Below are positions 17,528 through 25,755 of a DNA stretch of 42,618 nucleotides, piece after piece; position 1 is the stretch's first letter; each line of letters opens with the position of its first letter. The translations under genes and the position numbers were made by a program. Below the pieces are notes generated by a model. It was not told where the DNA came from. It saw only the letters and a program-made list of their open reading frames with translations, and did no database searches. This DNA comes from G020348385 sp964580235 (lineage in GTDB: Bacteria; Acidobacteriota; Aminicenantia; Aminicenantales; Aminicenantaceae): contig CAZOJY010000016.1 in NCBI GenBank assembly GCA_964580235.1, positions 1-42,618 on the forward strand, read 5' to 3'.

Positions 17528-18730
17528 TTATTGGATGACTGCGTGTTTTTTTCCGACTTTGGTGAACGCTTCAATGGCTCTATCCAGATGGTGCCTTTCA
17601 TGGGCGGCAGAGAGTTGAACTCTTATTCTTGACTGACCTTTAGGCACGACAGGAAAGTAGAAGCCGATGACATAAATTCCTTCTTCGAGGAGATCTCTGG
17701 CCATATCCTGAGAGAGTTTTGCATCGTTTTCAAATTTTCCCAGCATGATCGGAACAATCGGATGATCCCCGGGTGTGATTTCGAAGCCGGCTTGTGTCAT
17801 TTTTTCCCGGAAATATTGGGTGTTGTCTTCCAGTTTGTCTCGAAGCTCGGTGGTTTCAGAGAGTAGGTCGAAAACAGCGATGGATGCGCCGACAACGGCA
17901 GGGGCCAGCGTGTTGCTGAAGAGATAGGGCCTGGAGCGCTGCCTGTAGAGTCCGATAAGTTCTTTGCGGCCAGAAATGAATCCGCCGGATGCTCCCCCCA
18001 GTGCTTTGCCAAGCGTTCCTGTGATGATGTCCACCTGCCCCACAACACCCCTGTATTCTGGAGTGCCTCTTCCTGTTTTCCCGAGGAATCCTGTGGAATG
18101 GGCATCATCGATCATCACCAGGGCATCGTACGTCTCGGCCAATGCGCAGATTTCGTCCAACTTCGCGATATCCCCGTCCATCGAGAAAACACCGTCAGTC
18201 GCCACCAATCTGTAACGGAGGTTTTGCGTTTCTTTGAGCTTTTCTTCAAGATCAGCCATGTTTCCGTGGCTGTAGATATACCGTTGGGCCTTGCAGAGGC
18301 GGATTCCGTCGATGATGGAGGCGTGGTTCAGTTGGTCTGTTATGATGGCATCCTCTTTGGAAAGGAGAGGCTCGAACACACCCCCGTTGGCATCAAAGCA
18401 TGCGGCATACAAAAGAGTATCATCGGTCTGGAGAAAATCGGAGATTTTCTTTTCCAATATTTTGTGGATATCCTGGGTGCCGCAGATAAAACGCACTGAA
18501 CTCATTCCGTATCCCCATTCATCCAAGGTCTTGTGGGCAGCTTCGATGACTTTGGGGTGGCTCGAGAGACCGAGATAATTATTGGCACAGAAGTTGAGGA
18601 CTTCCTTTCCTCCTTTAACCGAGATTTCGGCTCCCTGCGGCGTCATGATGACCCTCTCATCCTTGAAGAGTCCGGCGTCGCGGATGGAGAGGATTTCTTT
18701 TGTTAGATCTTCCTTGATCTTGCCATACAT
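17528..18730 (-). CDS. kbl: Glycine C-acetyltransferase (2-amino-3-ketobutyrate CoA ligase)
   Basis: A 400-residue PLP-dependent alpha-oxoamine synthase family enzyme. It cleaves 2-amino-3-oxobutyrate with CoA to give glycine and acetyl-CoA, the second step of threonine breakdown. The PLP lysine is K242 in TGTLGKALGG, and the Asp-His pair in MIDDAHSTGFLG (208-211) positions the cofactor. NFCANNYLGLSSHP near residue 46 and the R-rich C-terminal PKGQSRIRVQ are normal. ATG 18730 has GGAGG six bases upstream. The partner threonine dehydrogenase lies on the same strand at 20572-21552 but is separated by two opposite-strand genes, so the pair is not one simple operon. Confidence 0.93.
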   Translation of the reverse strand: MYGKIKEDLTKEILSIRDAGLFKDERVIMTPQGAEISVKGGKEVLNFCANNYLGLSSHPKVIEAAHKTLDEWGYGMSSVRFICGTQDIHKILEKKISDFLQTDDTLLYAACFDANGGVFEPLLSKEDAIITDQLNHASIIDGIRLCKAQRYIYSHGNMADLEEKLKETQNLRYRLVATDGVFSMDGDIAKLDEICALAETYDALVMIDDAHSTGFLGKTGRGTPEYRGVVGQVDIITGTLGKALGGASGGFISGRKELIGLYRQRSRPYLFSNTLAPAVVGASIAVFDLLSETTELRDKLEDNTQYFREKMTQAGFEITPGDHPIVPIMLGKFENDAKLSQDMARDLLEEGIYVIGFYFPVVPKGQSRIRVQLSAAHERHHLDRAIEAFTKVGKKHAVIQ

Positions 18731-18807
18731 ATTAACCTCCTTTACGGCATACGACTATATCAGAAATGAGAGGTCAGGTCTACACTTTTAAATCTGGGAA
18801 CCGTTTA

Positions 18808-18816
18808 TGCTATAAT
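18808..18816 (+). promoter_or_regulatory. Extended -10 promoter placing transcription start at the ATG (leaderless)
   Basis: TGCTATAAT at 18808-18816 is a perfect extended -10 element. The expected transcription start, about seven bases downstream, falls at or beside the A of ATG 18824. There is no Shine-Dalgarno sequence in the eight bases between, so the mRNA would be leaderless. No good -35 is seen, as is usual for extended -10 promoters. Confidence 0.6.
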
Positions 18817-18823
18817 CTCGGGC

Positions 18824-19735
18824 ATGACGAAGGATGGTTTTTATTTCAAGGAGACCTACACTGAGAATCTAATCAGAAACATCAAAGTGGAAAAGGTTCA
18901 CTTCGAGGGAAAAACAAAATATCAGTATGTTCAGATTTTTGACAATCAGGTACTCGGAAAAACACTTTTTTTGGATAAAAAAATTCAATCGGCCGCCATC
19001 GATGAATTCATCTTTCATGAATCGCTCATTCATCCTGCCGTGCTGACGCACAAGAATCCTCAACATGTCTTGATTATCGGCGGTGGAGAAGGGGCTACTC
19101 TCAGGGAAGTTCTCCGTCACGGTTGTGTTAAAAAAGCCACAATGGTGGACATCGACAGAGAGCTTGTCCGATTGTCCTGGGCGCACCTTCCTGAATGGTC
19201 GGCTGGTGCCTTTTCCGATTCGAGGTCAAATGTTGTTTTTGGGGATGCCCTGACGTATGTGCAAAAGTGCAAACAAAAATTTGATGTTATCGTTTCAGAT
19301 TTGACAGAACCTATAAAGGGAGGTCCTTCTGTTTTTCTGTTTACCGAGGGATTTTATGAAAAAGTATCCCAAATCCTTAAAGAAGATGGCGTTTTTGTCC
19401 TCCAGGCCGGCAGCACAGATCTCATATACAATCAGTTTTATGCCTCTTCTTTTCGAACGCTGCAGCAGGTTTTTCCGGTCGTTCGGCCATACTGGACATT
19501 CATGTTTTCTTTTTGCTCTCCTTGGGGATTCATTACGGCTTCCCGGAAACCAGATCCGCTAAATATGGATGAAAAGACGATAAAGGCTAGAATCGAAGAT
19601 CGAAAGATAAAAAACCTTAAATATTATCATCCGGGAATCCATAAGGGATTATTTGCTCTGCCGCTGTATCTGGTGCGGGCCCTGAAAAAAGGGAAAATTC
19701 TCACCGACAAAAAACCTTTTATCTGGGAATTATGA
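18824..19735 (+). CDS. Aminopropyltransferase (spermidine/thermospermine synthase family)
   Basis: A 303-residue cytoplasmic transferase of the spermidine synthase fold, which moves an aminopropyl group from decarboxylated SAM to a polyamine. The nucleotide-binding motif is GGGEGATLREVLRH (86-99), with an acidic VDIDRE at 108-113. The catalytic-site motif is SDLTEPIKGGPS: D159 is kept, but the second Asp of the usual D-x-x-D-P is Glu162. The GGGEG motif and the EPIKGGPS insertion resemble plant ACL5-like thermospermine synthases more than SpeE. The product could therefore be thermospermine or another long-chain or branched polyamine. It overlaps the next gene by four bases (ATGA). No SAM decarboxylase gene lies in the window. 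Confidence 0.8.
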   Translation: MTKDGFYFKETYTENLIRNIKVEKVHFEGKTKYQYVQIFDNQVLGKTLFLDKKIQSAAIDEFIFHESLIHPAVLTHKNPQHVLIIGGGEGATLREVLRHGCVKKATMVDIDRELVRLSWAHLPEWSAGAFSDSRSNVVFGDALTYVQKCKQKFDVIVSDLTEPIKGGPSVFLFTEGFYEKVSQILKEDGVFVLQAGSTDLIYNQFYASSFRTLQQVFPVVRPYWTFMFSFCSPWGFITASRKPDPLNMDEKTIKARIEDRKIKNLKYYHPGIHKGLFALPLYLVRALKKGKILTDKKPFIWEL

Positions 19736-20553
19736 GTCAAGAAGAAAAAAGAGAGTTCCATTCGCGGTCGAGCGGAGTTTTTTTTGAAATCACATGCACG
19801 CTTTTTAAGAAAAAATCCCAGTATCAGGAGATCGAAGTTATCGATAATCCCTATTTCGGCCATATGCTTTTTTTGGATGGGCTGCTCCAGACCACAGAAA
19901 AAGACGAATTCTTTTATCACGAAATGCTCATTCATCCTGCTATGGTTACCCATCCCAACCCGCAGCACGTTCTCATCATCGGCGGAGGGGATGGAGGAGC
20001 TCTGAAGGAAACCCTCCTTTACCCGGTAAAACGGACTAAATTGGTGGAGATCGACGCCGATGTCCTCGCGATTGCCAAGAAGTATTTTCCCTGGCTTCTG
20101 GCCTCTCTTGCAGATGAGAGGGCCGATGTTGTGACAGCGGATGGAAGTGAATATCTGGAAGGTTCAAAGGATGCATACGATATCGTGTTTGTGGATTCCT
20201 CAGAACCTGTGGGCCCGTCTGTACCTCTCCATGAAAGGCATTTTTTTAAGCTTATCAAGGACAGACTTAATCCCCGGGGAATTGCCTGTGCCCAGATGGG
20301 ATCTCCCTTTTTTCAGTTGGATGCCCTGAAAAGAGCAAGAAAAGATCTGAAAGATGTTTTTAAAATTGTCCGTTTTTTTGTTGCCCCGGTACCCACATAT
20401 CCAGGGGGAAATTGGTGCTATGTGTTTCTTTCCGATGAGATCGACCCGCTCAATCTGAAAAGGAAGCCTCCTCCTGGCCTCAAGTATTATAATCCCGACA
20501 TACACAGGGCCGCTTTCGCCCTGCCCAATTATCTCCAAAAAATCCTAAAATAG
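19732..20553 (+). CDS. speE: Spermidine synthase family aminopropyltransferase
   Basis: A 273-residue second aminopropyltransferase, closer to classical SpeE. It has DEFFYHEMLIHPAM (58-71), HVLIIGGGDGGALKE (79-93) with the standard GGGDGG, and the acidic VEID that binds decarboxylated SAM. The catalytic motif is VDSSEPVGPS: D155 is the expected general base, but the following Asp is Glu158, the same change as in its neighbour. PGGNWCYVFLSD near the C-terminus is normal for SpeE. ATG 19732 overlaps the upstream stop, so the two are co-translated. Together they could make first spermidine and then a longer polyamine. The gene ends 18 bases before the convergent tdh stop. Confidence 0.83.
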   Translation: MSQEEKREFHSRSSGVFFEITCTLFKKKSQYQEIEVIDNPYFGHMLFLDGLLQTTEKDEFFYHEMLIHPAMVTHPNPQHVLIIGGGDGGALKETLLYPVKRTKLVEIDADVLAIAKKYFPWLLASLADERADVVTADGSEYLEGSKDAYDIVFVDSSEPVGPSVPLHERHFFKLIKDRLNPRGIACAQMGSPFFQLDALKRARKDLKDVFKIVRFFVAPVPTYPGGNWCYVFLSDEIDPLNLKRKPPPGLKYYNPDIHRAAFALPNYLQKILK

Positions 20554-20571
20554 TTCAGGGACCTGGAATAT

Positions 20572-21552
20572 TTACGTGCCAAGGTTGCCCTCCGCAAGCC
20601 GTTGGGTTAATACCTTGAGCATATCCTCGGTCATGGCGGTAAGATCGAAGCTGGGCTGCCAGCCCCATTCCTCTCGAGCTGCCGAATCATCCAAGGAATT
20701 GGGCCAGGAGTCGGCGATTTCCTGTCGAAAATCCGGCTCATATTCACAGACAAATTCCGGGATGTGTTTTTGGATTTCCGAGGCCAGCTCGCCGGCAGTA
20801 AAGCTCATGCCTGTGACGTTGAAATCCGAATGGTGTTTCAAGCTGGCAAAATCTGCCTCCATCAAGTCTATGGCCGCTTTGATGCAGTCCGGCATGTACA
20901 TCATCGGAAGCATGGTTTCTTGCTTGACGAAACAGGTGTATTTTTTGTTCTTGACCGCATCGAAATAAATAGCCACCGCGTAGTCCGTTGTGCCTCCACC
21001 GGGTAAGGTTTCATAGCTGATAATGCCCGGATATCGGCAGCCCCGCACATCCACATTGAAGCGTCTAACATAATAATCACACAGGAGTTCTCCGGCGACC
21101 TTTGTCACGCCGTACATGGTTCTGGGCTTCAGGATGGTTTCCTGCGGTGTGTTATCCAGGGGAGTTTCCGGGCCAAAAACAGCGATCGAGCTGGGCACAA
21201 AAATCCGGGCCATGTCATGCTCACGGGCTGTTTCCAGAATATTGTAGGTCCCGTTCATATTGACATCCCAGGCCAAGTATGGATTTTTTTCTCCGACGGC
21301 CGAAAGAATGGCAGAAAGGTGATAGATAGTATCGATGTCGTATTTTTTGACGACGTCTTCTATTGTATCTCGTTTTGTCACATCGATGAATTCGAACGGG
21401 CCGGAATCCCGCAGTTCAGGTTTAGGCTGGGTCCGGTGCCCTGTGGCCAAAACATTTTCGCCTCCGTATTTTTTTCGCAGGGCTATGGTCAACTCAGAAC
21501 CTATCTGTCCGACTGATCCTGTGACCATGATTTTTTTCATTTCTTTTGCCAT
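20572..21552 (-). CDS. tdh: L-threonine 3-dehydrogenase, SDR type
   Basis: A 326-residue extended short-chain dehydrogenase/epimerase-fold enzyme. It oxidises L-threonine to 2-amino-3-oxobutyrate with NAD+, the substrate of Kbl. The NAD motif is TGSVGQIGSEL, the catalytic YxxxK is YGVTK, and the SDR-TDH signature SSIAVFGP is present. The block CRYPGIISYETLPGGGTTDYAVAIY, split here as CRYPGIISYE and GGGTTDYAV, is distinctive for this threonine dehydrogenase type and unlike sugar epimerases. I chose ATG 21552 because GGAGGA sits four to five bases upstream; ATG 21555 would have almost no spacing, and ATG 21540 is also possible. The pathway partner kbl nearby on the same strand supports the call. 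Confidence 0.92.
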   Translation of the reverse strand: MAKEMKKIMVTGSVGQIGSELTIALRKKYGGENVLATGHRTQPKPELRDSGPFEFIDVTKRDTIEDVVKKYDIDTIYHLSAILSAVGEKNPYLAWDVNMNGTYNILETAREHDMARIFVPSSIAVFGPETPLDNTPQETILKPRTMYGVTKVAGELLCDYYVRRFNVDVRGCRYPGIISYETLPGGGTTDYAVAIYFDAVKNKKYTCFVKQETMLPMMYMPDCIKAAIDLMEADFASLKHHSDFNVTGMSFTAGELASEIQKHIPEFVCEYEPDFRQEIADSWPNSLDDSAAREEWGWQPSFDLTAMTEDMLKVLTQRLAEGNLGT

Positions 21553-21555
21553 CAT

Positions 21556-22003
21556 TCCTCCAAAATGTGAAGCTGTTTTCAGTGCATGATTAGTTTATCT
21601 TTCAGAGATGCTTTGTCAATCAAAAAATCGCATCCCGCTCACCATTTTTTCAGGTATGTCCGAAGCGCCATTGAGGATCTAGCCTTCACGAGTCGTTCTT
21701 CGATGAAATCTGACGAAGTCGGACATCGAGGATGTATTGAGTGAAGCAATCACTCTTGTGTCATTGCGAACACCCGAAAGGTGTGTGGCAATCTCCGGGG
21801 GATTGCTTCGTCGCTCTGCTCCTCGCAATGACAGCTTGGCAATACCTTTTGTGTAAGGATAGTGTGATCAAGCACAGTTCCGCAAAACTCATGCCCACAC
21901 AATAGGGAAGAGAATATTTTTAGATAAATCTGTCCGGAATCACGGAGAAGAGGCGGCTTATGTTCATCCATGAGCGTTTGACCCGGGATATGGGCTGTGC
22001 TAT
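21556..22003. other. Intergenic region with a dispersed palindromic repeat
   Basis: The 448 bases between tdh and the permease hold the palindromic repeat listed at 21759-21833 and otherwise no gene I can support. Upstream of the repeat is a loosely related stretch with paired segments (GACGAAGTCGGACATCGAGG and similar) that may be an older repeat remnant. The minus-strand open frame at 21750-22085 merely reads through the repeat. Confidence 0.5.
21759..21833. repeat. Nested palindromic dispersed repeat (CATTGCGA...TCGCAATG type)
   Basis: The outer arms TGTCATTGCGA (21759-21769) and TCGCAATGACA (21823-21833) are exact reverse complements. Inside, GGCAATC and GATTGC arms pair around a G-rich centre (about 21787-21806), so the RNA or single strand could form a long hairpin. 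Translating it gives the CHCEEQSDEAI-like peptide, a familiar by-product of a repeat scattered through many unrelated bacterial draft genomes. It lies between a minus-strand gene start and a plus-strand gene start. Confidence 0.75.
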
Positions 22004-23365
22004 ATGTTACACAAGATGTCGGTCGAGGAAAAATCCTCAGGATCCTCTCTCCAGAAAGTTCTTGGTGTGTTCGATGGAATTGCAATCCTGATCGGCATCA
22101 CCATCGGTGCCGGCATCTACTCCACGCCCCAGATCATTGCCGGCTACCTTGGATCCTTCGGGCCTATCCTCATACTCTGGCTTGCAGCCGGAGTTTTTGT
22201 GTTCACAAGCGGGTTGATCTATGCCGAACTGGGAACCCGGATGCCGTCTACCGGCGGGGAATACCTTTATATCAGCCGGTGTTTTGGCCCCTTTGCCGGC
22301 TTTATTTTTGGATGGGCGCAGCTCTTCATCGTCAGGACGAGTGCGGCTGCAGGTTTGGCTTTGATTGTGGCAGATTATTTCGGTTATTTTGTTGTCCTGA
22401 ATAAATCCACACGGATTGTCACAGCGCTTGCAGTCATTTTCCTCTTCGGTGTGCTGAACTATATCGGGATTCAGAAGGCCAGCATCTACCAGAAGCTCTC
22501 AACAGTTCTTAAAGTGGGAGCCCTGTTATCCATTGTTGTTATCGGTTTCCTGTTCCGTGGAGGGCATGAAAACTTGCTTGCTTCCCATGTTTCGCCCGAA
22601 GGGAGTTTGAGCCCTGTGGGAGGGGTTGTTGCGGCGTTGATGCTGATTCTTTTCTCCCACACGGGATGGGAAAGGATCGGATATTCTGCCGGAGAGATGA
22701 AAAATCCCAAACGGGTCATTCCTTTAAGCCTGATGATCGGGATTATCCTTGTCGTTCTGCTGTATGCGCTGGCAAATCTAACCTATCATGCGACCTTAGG
22801 CATGGCTGGCATGAGGGAAAGCACGATCGTTGCTTCAGACGTCTTGACCGTACTCATCGGTCCGATCGGAGCGGCTTTGATTGCCGTCCTGGTGATCGTT
22901 TCTGCCTCCGGAAGCATAAACGGAACCATGATGACAGCGCCACGGGTGTATTATGCCATGTCCAGGGATGGCCTTTTCTTTAAGTGGCTGGATTATGTCC
23001 ACCCCCGGTTCCGGACTCCTTCCCGGGCAGTTGTCGTTCACTGTCTGTGGGCCGGGGCTATCCTTCTTATCCGCGGGACTTTTGAAACCATCGCGGCCGG
23101 GCTCGTTTTTGCCATTCTTATTTTTTATGGACTTTCAACCCTGGCGCTTTTTAAGATGAGGAGAGAAAATATAGGAGGCTCCGGTGTCTTCCACGTCCCC
23201 TTTTATCCTTTCCTTCCCTTTGTTTCTCTCCTGCTGATTTTCGGCTTGATTGTGCTCAGGGCTTATTTCGAGTGGCAAAAGTCATTGGTGGATCTGGCTT
23301 TCATCGTTACGGGGATTCCGTTTGCTTTTTACTGGTGTCGAAAAAGAGACAATGTATCTGTGTGA
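22004..23365 (+). CDS. APC-family amino acid permease
   Basis: A 453-residue inner-membrane transporter with about 12 hydrophobic segments. It belongs to the amino acid-polyamine-organocation superfamily. The helix-1 substrate/ion motif GITIGAGIYSTP near residue 30 and the LGTRMPSTGGEYLYISRCFG segment are typical of the LAT-like branch. The substrate cannot be told from sequence. The neighbouring genes for threonine breakdown, polyamines and an aromatic oxoacid oxidoreductase make an amino acid or polyamine plausible. The start may be ATG 22004 or ATG 22016 (MSVEEK); neither has a strong Shine-Dalgarno sequence. The gene lies just downstream of the palindromic repeat. Confidence 0.87.
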   Translation: MLHKMSVEEKSSGSSLQKVLGVFDGIAILIGITIGAGIYSTPQIIAGYLGSFGPILILWLAAGVFVFTSGLIYAELGTRMPSTGGEYLYISRCFGPFAGFIFGWAQLFIVRTSAAAGLALIVADYFGYFVVLNKSTRIVTALAVIFLFGVLNYIGIQKASIYQKLSTVLKVGALLSIVVIGFLFRGGHENLLASHVSPEGSLSPVGGVVAALMLILFSHTGWERIGYSAGEMKNPKRVIPLSLMIGIILVVLLYALANLTYHATLGMAGMRESTIVASDVLTVLIGPIGAALIAVLVIVSASGSINGTMMTAPRVYYAMSRDGLFFKWLDYVHPRFRTPSRAVVVHCLWAGAILLIRGTFETIAAGLVFAILIFYGLSTLALFKMRRENIGGSGVFHVPFYPFLPFVSLLLIFGLIVLRAYFEWQKSLVDLAFIVTGIPFAFYWCRKRDNVSV

Positions 23366-23434
23366 CCGCAAGGCATTTTTTGGGATATAGTATCAGAATG
23401 AGACACATTTCTTATTTTATTTAAAAGGCTGCCG

Positions 23435-25036
23435 ATGAGCGTAAAAGTACTAAATGGGGACCAGGCTGTGGCTTATGGCGCACTGGCCTGTGGTGTCAAA
23501 CTGGTGGCGAGTTATCCCGGATCACCGAGTTCAGGAACTGTGGAGTCACTGGTTGGGCTGGCAAAAAAGAACAAGTTTTATGTGGAATGGTCGAGCAACG
23601 AGAAAGTGGCCATCGAATTGGGAATTGGCGCGTCCATGGCAGGACGCCGGGCCCTGGTTTGCACCAAGAGCGTGGGCTTGAACGTGATGATCGATCCGCT
23701 GATGGCGCTGAATTTGACACAAGTGAACGGCGGACTGGTCATTCTTCTCGGAGACGATCCGGGAGGATATGGATCCCAGAACGACCAGGACTCGAGACCT
23801 CTGGCGGCATCACTGGAGATGCCGATGATGGAGCCGGCCGGTCCGGCCGAGGCGTATGCGATGATCCAGGAGGCCTTCCAAATCTCCGAAAAATTTCATA
23901 CGGCTGTGATTGTGAGGGAAACAAGGAGTTTTTCCCAGTTGAAGGAGACAGTTACCGTTTCAGACACCGCATACCGAGAAGCCGATATCGGCTTTGTCAG
24001 AGAACCATATAGGTTTGTGCCGGTCCCGCTCAATGCTGTGGAGAAACATACGGCGCTGCATGAAACAATACGTGCTTTGGGGAAATGGGCGGACAGCTCA
24101 GGCTATAATCGGGAGAGCGGCAGAGGAGAAAGGGGAATTATCGCTGCCGGATTTGTTTATAAAAAACTCCTCGACGTTGTGGGAAAGAAACCTCCACATG
24201 AATTTCGCCTGCTCAAATTGGGCATCCTGTTTCCTCTCCCCAAAAAAACAATCGTGGATTTCCTTAAGGAATGTCGAGAAGTGCTGTTGATCGAAGAGAC
24301 CGAACCGTTTCTGGAAACACATATCAAAGCTGTTGCCCATGATGCGGATTGTTCGGCAAAAATCATTGGAAAACAGAATCCTTATATCAGACAGGAGGGT
24401 GAGGTTTTCCGGTGGCAGATCCAGCGGGCATTAACCGATTTTATCCCGGGATTTGTTCCTGAGGCAGAATGCGTGGAAAAAAAAGTGGCCGAAGAAAGGC
24501 CCATAAAGAAGAACCACTGTGCGGCATGCCGGTATGATGAAGTTCTAGACAAACTGGAGGAAGCCGCCAAAAGTCTGGGACAAAAACCTGTGCTAATCGG
24601 GGACCCAGGATGCCTGGTTAGCGTGGCGGACCGGCTCGACGCCAAATACGCCCTGGGGTCGGCCGTCGGTGTCGCCGATGGTTTGAGCAAGGCGGGGATC
24701 GATGAGCGGGTTGTGGCCATATTCGGGGATTCGTCCTTTTTTCATTCCTCTTTGCCTGCCATCTGCAATGCTGCTCATAACCGCAGCGGTATTCTGATGG
24801 TCGTTCTGGATAATAAGGCCACGGCTACCTCAGGCTTCCAGCCCCATCCCGGAGTTGCCAGAAATGCTGTGGGGCAGGAAGCGCCAGCCTTAAACATCGA
24901 GGAGATCGCCCACGCCTGCGGGGTGAAAAATGTATACTCATCAGGACTAGACGATTCGGATCCAAAACTGGAAGACACGTTTCGTGAAGTGCTTTTGCGT
25001 AAGGAGCTGACTTTGGTTATTGTCCGATTAGTCTAA
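23435..25036 (+). CDS. iorA: Indolepyruvate:ferredoxin oxidoreductase alpha-like TPP protein without ferredoxin domain
   Basis: A 533-residue homologue of the IorA subunit, which oxidatively decarboxylates aryl pyruvates to aryl-acetyl-CoA with ferredoxin. The N-terminal pyrimidine-binding domain has GDQAVAYGAL, SYPGSPSSGT and GLNVMIDPLM. The C-terminal TPP domain has HCAACRYDEV, IFGDSSFFHS and a downstream NKATATSGFQPHPG. Classical IorA continues into a C-terminal two-cluster ferredoxin domain. This protein ends right after the TPP domain with IVRLV, and no iorB gene follows. Either a separate ferredoxin supplies electrons or the protein has a different, possibly non-oxidative, job. It starts at ATG 23435 with no strong Shine-Dalgarno sequence. 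What follows downstream is degenerate DNA. Confidence 0.82.
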   Translation: MSVKVLNGDQAVAYGALACGVKLVASYPGSPSSGTVESLVGLAKKNKFYVEWSSNEKVAIELGIGASMAGRRALVCTKSVGLNVMIDPLMALNLTQVNGGLVILLGDDPGGYGSQNDQDSRPLAASLEMPMMEPAGPAEAYAMIQEAFQISEKFHTAVIVRETRSFSQLKETVTVSDTAYREADIGFVREPYRFVPVPLNAVEKHTALHETIRALGKWADSSGYNRESGRGERGIIAAGFVYKKLLDVVGKKPPHEFRLLKLGILFPLPKKTIVDFLKECREVLLIEETEPFLETHIKAVAHDADCSAKIIGKQNPYIRQEGEVFRWQIQRALTDFIPGFVPEAECVEKKVAEERPIKKNHCAACRYDEVLDKLEEAAKSLGQKPVLIGDPGCLVSVADRLDAKYALGSAVGVADGLSKAGIDERVVAIFGDSSFFHSSLPAICNAAHNRSGILMVVLDNKATATSGFQPHPGVARNAVGQEAPALNIEEIAHACGVKNVYSSGLDDSDPKLEDTFREVLLRKELTLVIVRLV

Positions 25037-25083
25037 TACGCTTCCTTGGGAGCATATCTAAGACCATACGCGCGCTACTCTGT

Positions 25084-25365
25084 ATGACTTTCGCATCAGC
25101 TTGCCCAGATGTTTTAATTCAATCATGGTTTTTGAGCGGCGTTCGATCCCTTGAAAAGGGGCCGTGGAGGCACCTGAATATCCTGCCCGAATGGGAAACA
25201 ATAAATGGTTTGTCAAAAAAAATGTCCTTAGGGGGGGCCGATCTTCGGCATCTGGCCGCTGCAAAAACTCTCCAAAAACAAATCCTTGAATTGGAACTGC
25301 TTTCTTTTGACAAAAGGTTAATGGCTGCCGCGGCCGTATTGACCAGAAACGTCTATAGTGATTAA
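25084..25365 (+). pseudogene. PIN-domain (VapC-like) C-terminal fragment
   Basis: The stretch LGGADLRHLAAAKTLQ...LSFDKRLMAAA in the second half resembles the end of PIN-domain RNase toxins, where an ADxxHLAAA helix and a TFDxRL strand carry metal-binding Asp residues. The expected N-terminal strand with the first catalytic Asp is not found in any frame upstream, and no antitoxin gene is visible. I read it as a truncated remnant. The first roughly 35 codons of the open frame have no resemblance and may be random. Confidence 0.4.
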
Positions 25366-25670
25366 ACAGAAAAACCTTCCGATACGGCTTTATTGCTTAT
25401 CGATATCCAGAACTTTTATTTTCCTGGAGGGAGATCAGCACTAGTCGATCCTGAGCCTGCAAGCTTGAACGCACAAAAACTTCTACGGAAGTTCCGTGAG
25501 GAAAAAAGGACACAGATCTGCTGGAATATTTGGATGCCTGCGCCACACGAGCGCTCACATTCGGCGGTAGGGAAGTCAGCGCAGTTGATGTGCATTTGTC
25601 GACTTTGAGTTCACTCGACAGGTACTACGCCCAGGTGATCGATACCAAGACCTTTCTGAAGGGTTTTTGA
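25366..25670 (+). pseudogene. Isochorismatase-family hydrolase remnant
   Basis: An N-terminal piece (about 25366-25513) reads KPSDTALLLIDIQNFYFPGG, the opening of isochorismatase/nicotinamidase-type cysteine hydrolases with the catalytic Asp in LIDIQN. A C-terminal piece in another frame (about 25518-25670) reads DACATRALTFGG, AVDVHLSTLSSL and then VIDTKTFL before TGA 25668-25670, which is the typical family ending. The roughly 100 central residues with the catalytic Lys and Cys are gone, and no start codon remains before the N-terminal piece. Both pieces are convincing and in the right order, so this is an internally deleted pseudogene. Confidence 0.7.
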
Positions 25671-25755
25671 AATTCTGATGTGTCCTGTTTTTTCCCGCCG
25701 GATACCTCTGGAAGAAAAAACATCTTTTCATAGAACCGTCCCGCTTTTCTTTTTG

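Noticed and set aside
21750..22085. Minus-strand open frame of 111 codons containing CHCEEQSDEAI
   Set aside because: It is the translation of the palindromic repeat at 21759-21833 plus flanks, and has no ribosome-binding site or domain.
25058..25264. Minus-strand 68-codon frame as an antitoxin partner for the PIN fragment
   Set aside because: It is antisense to the fragment, not adjacent to it, and shows no antitoxin-like motif.
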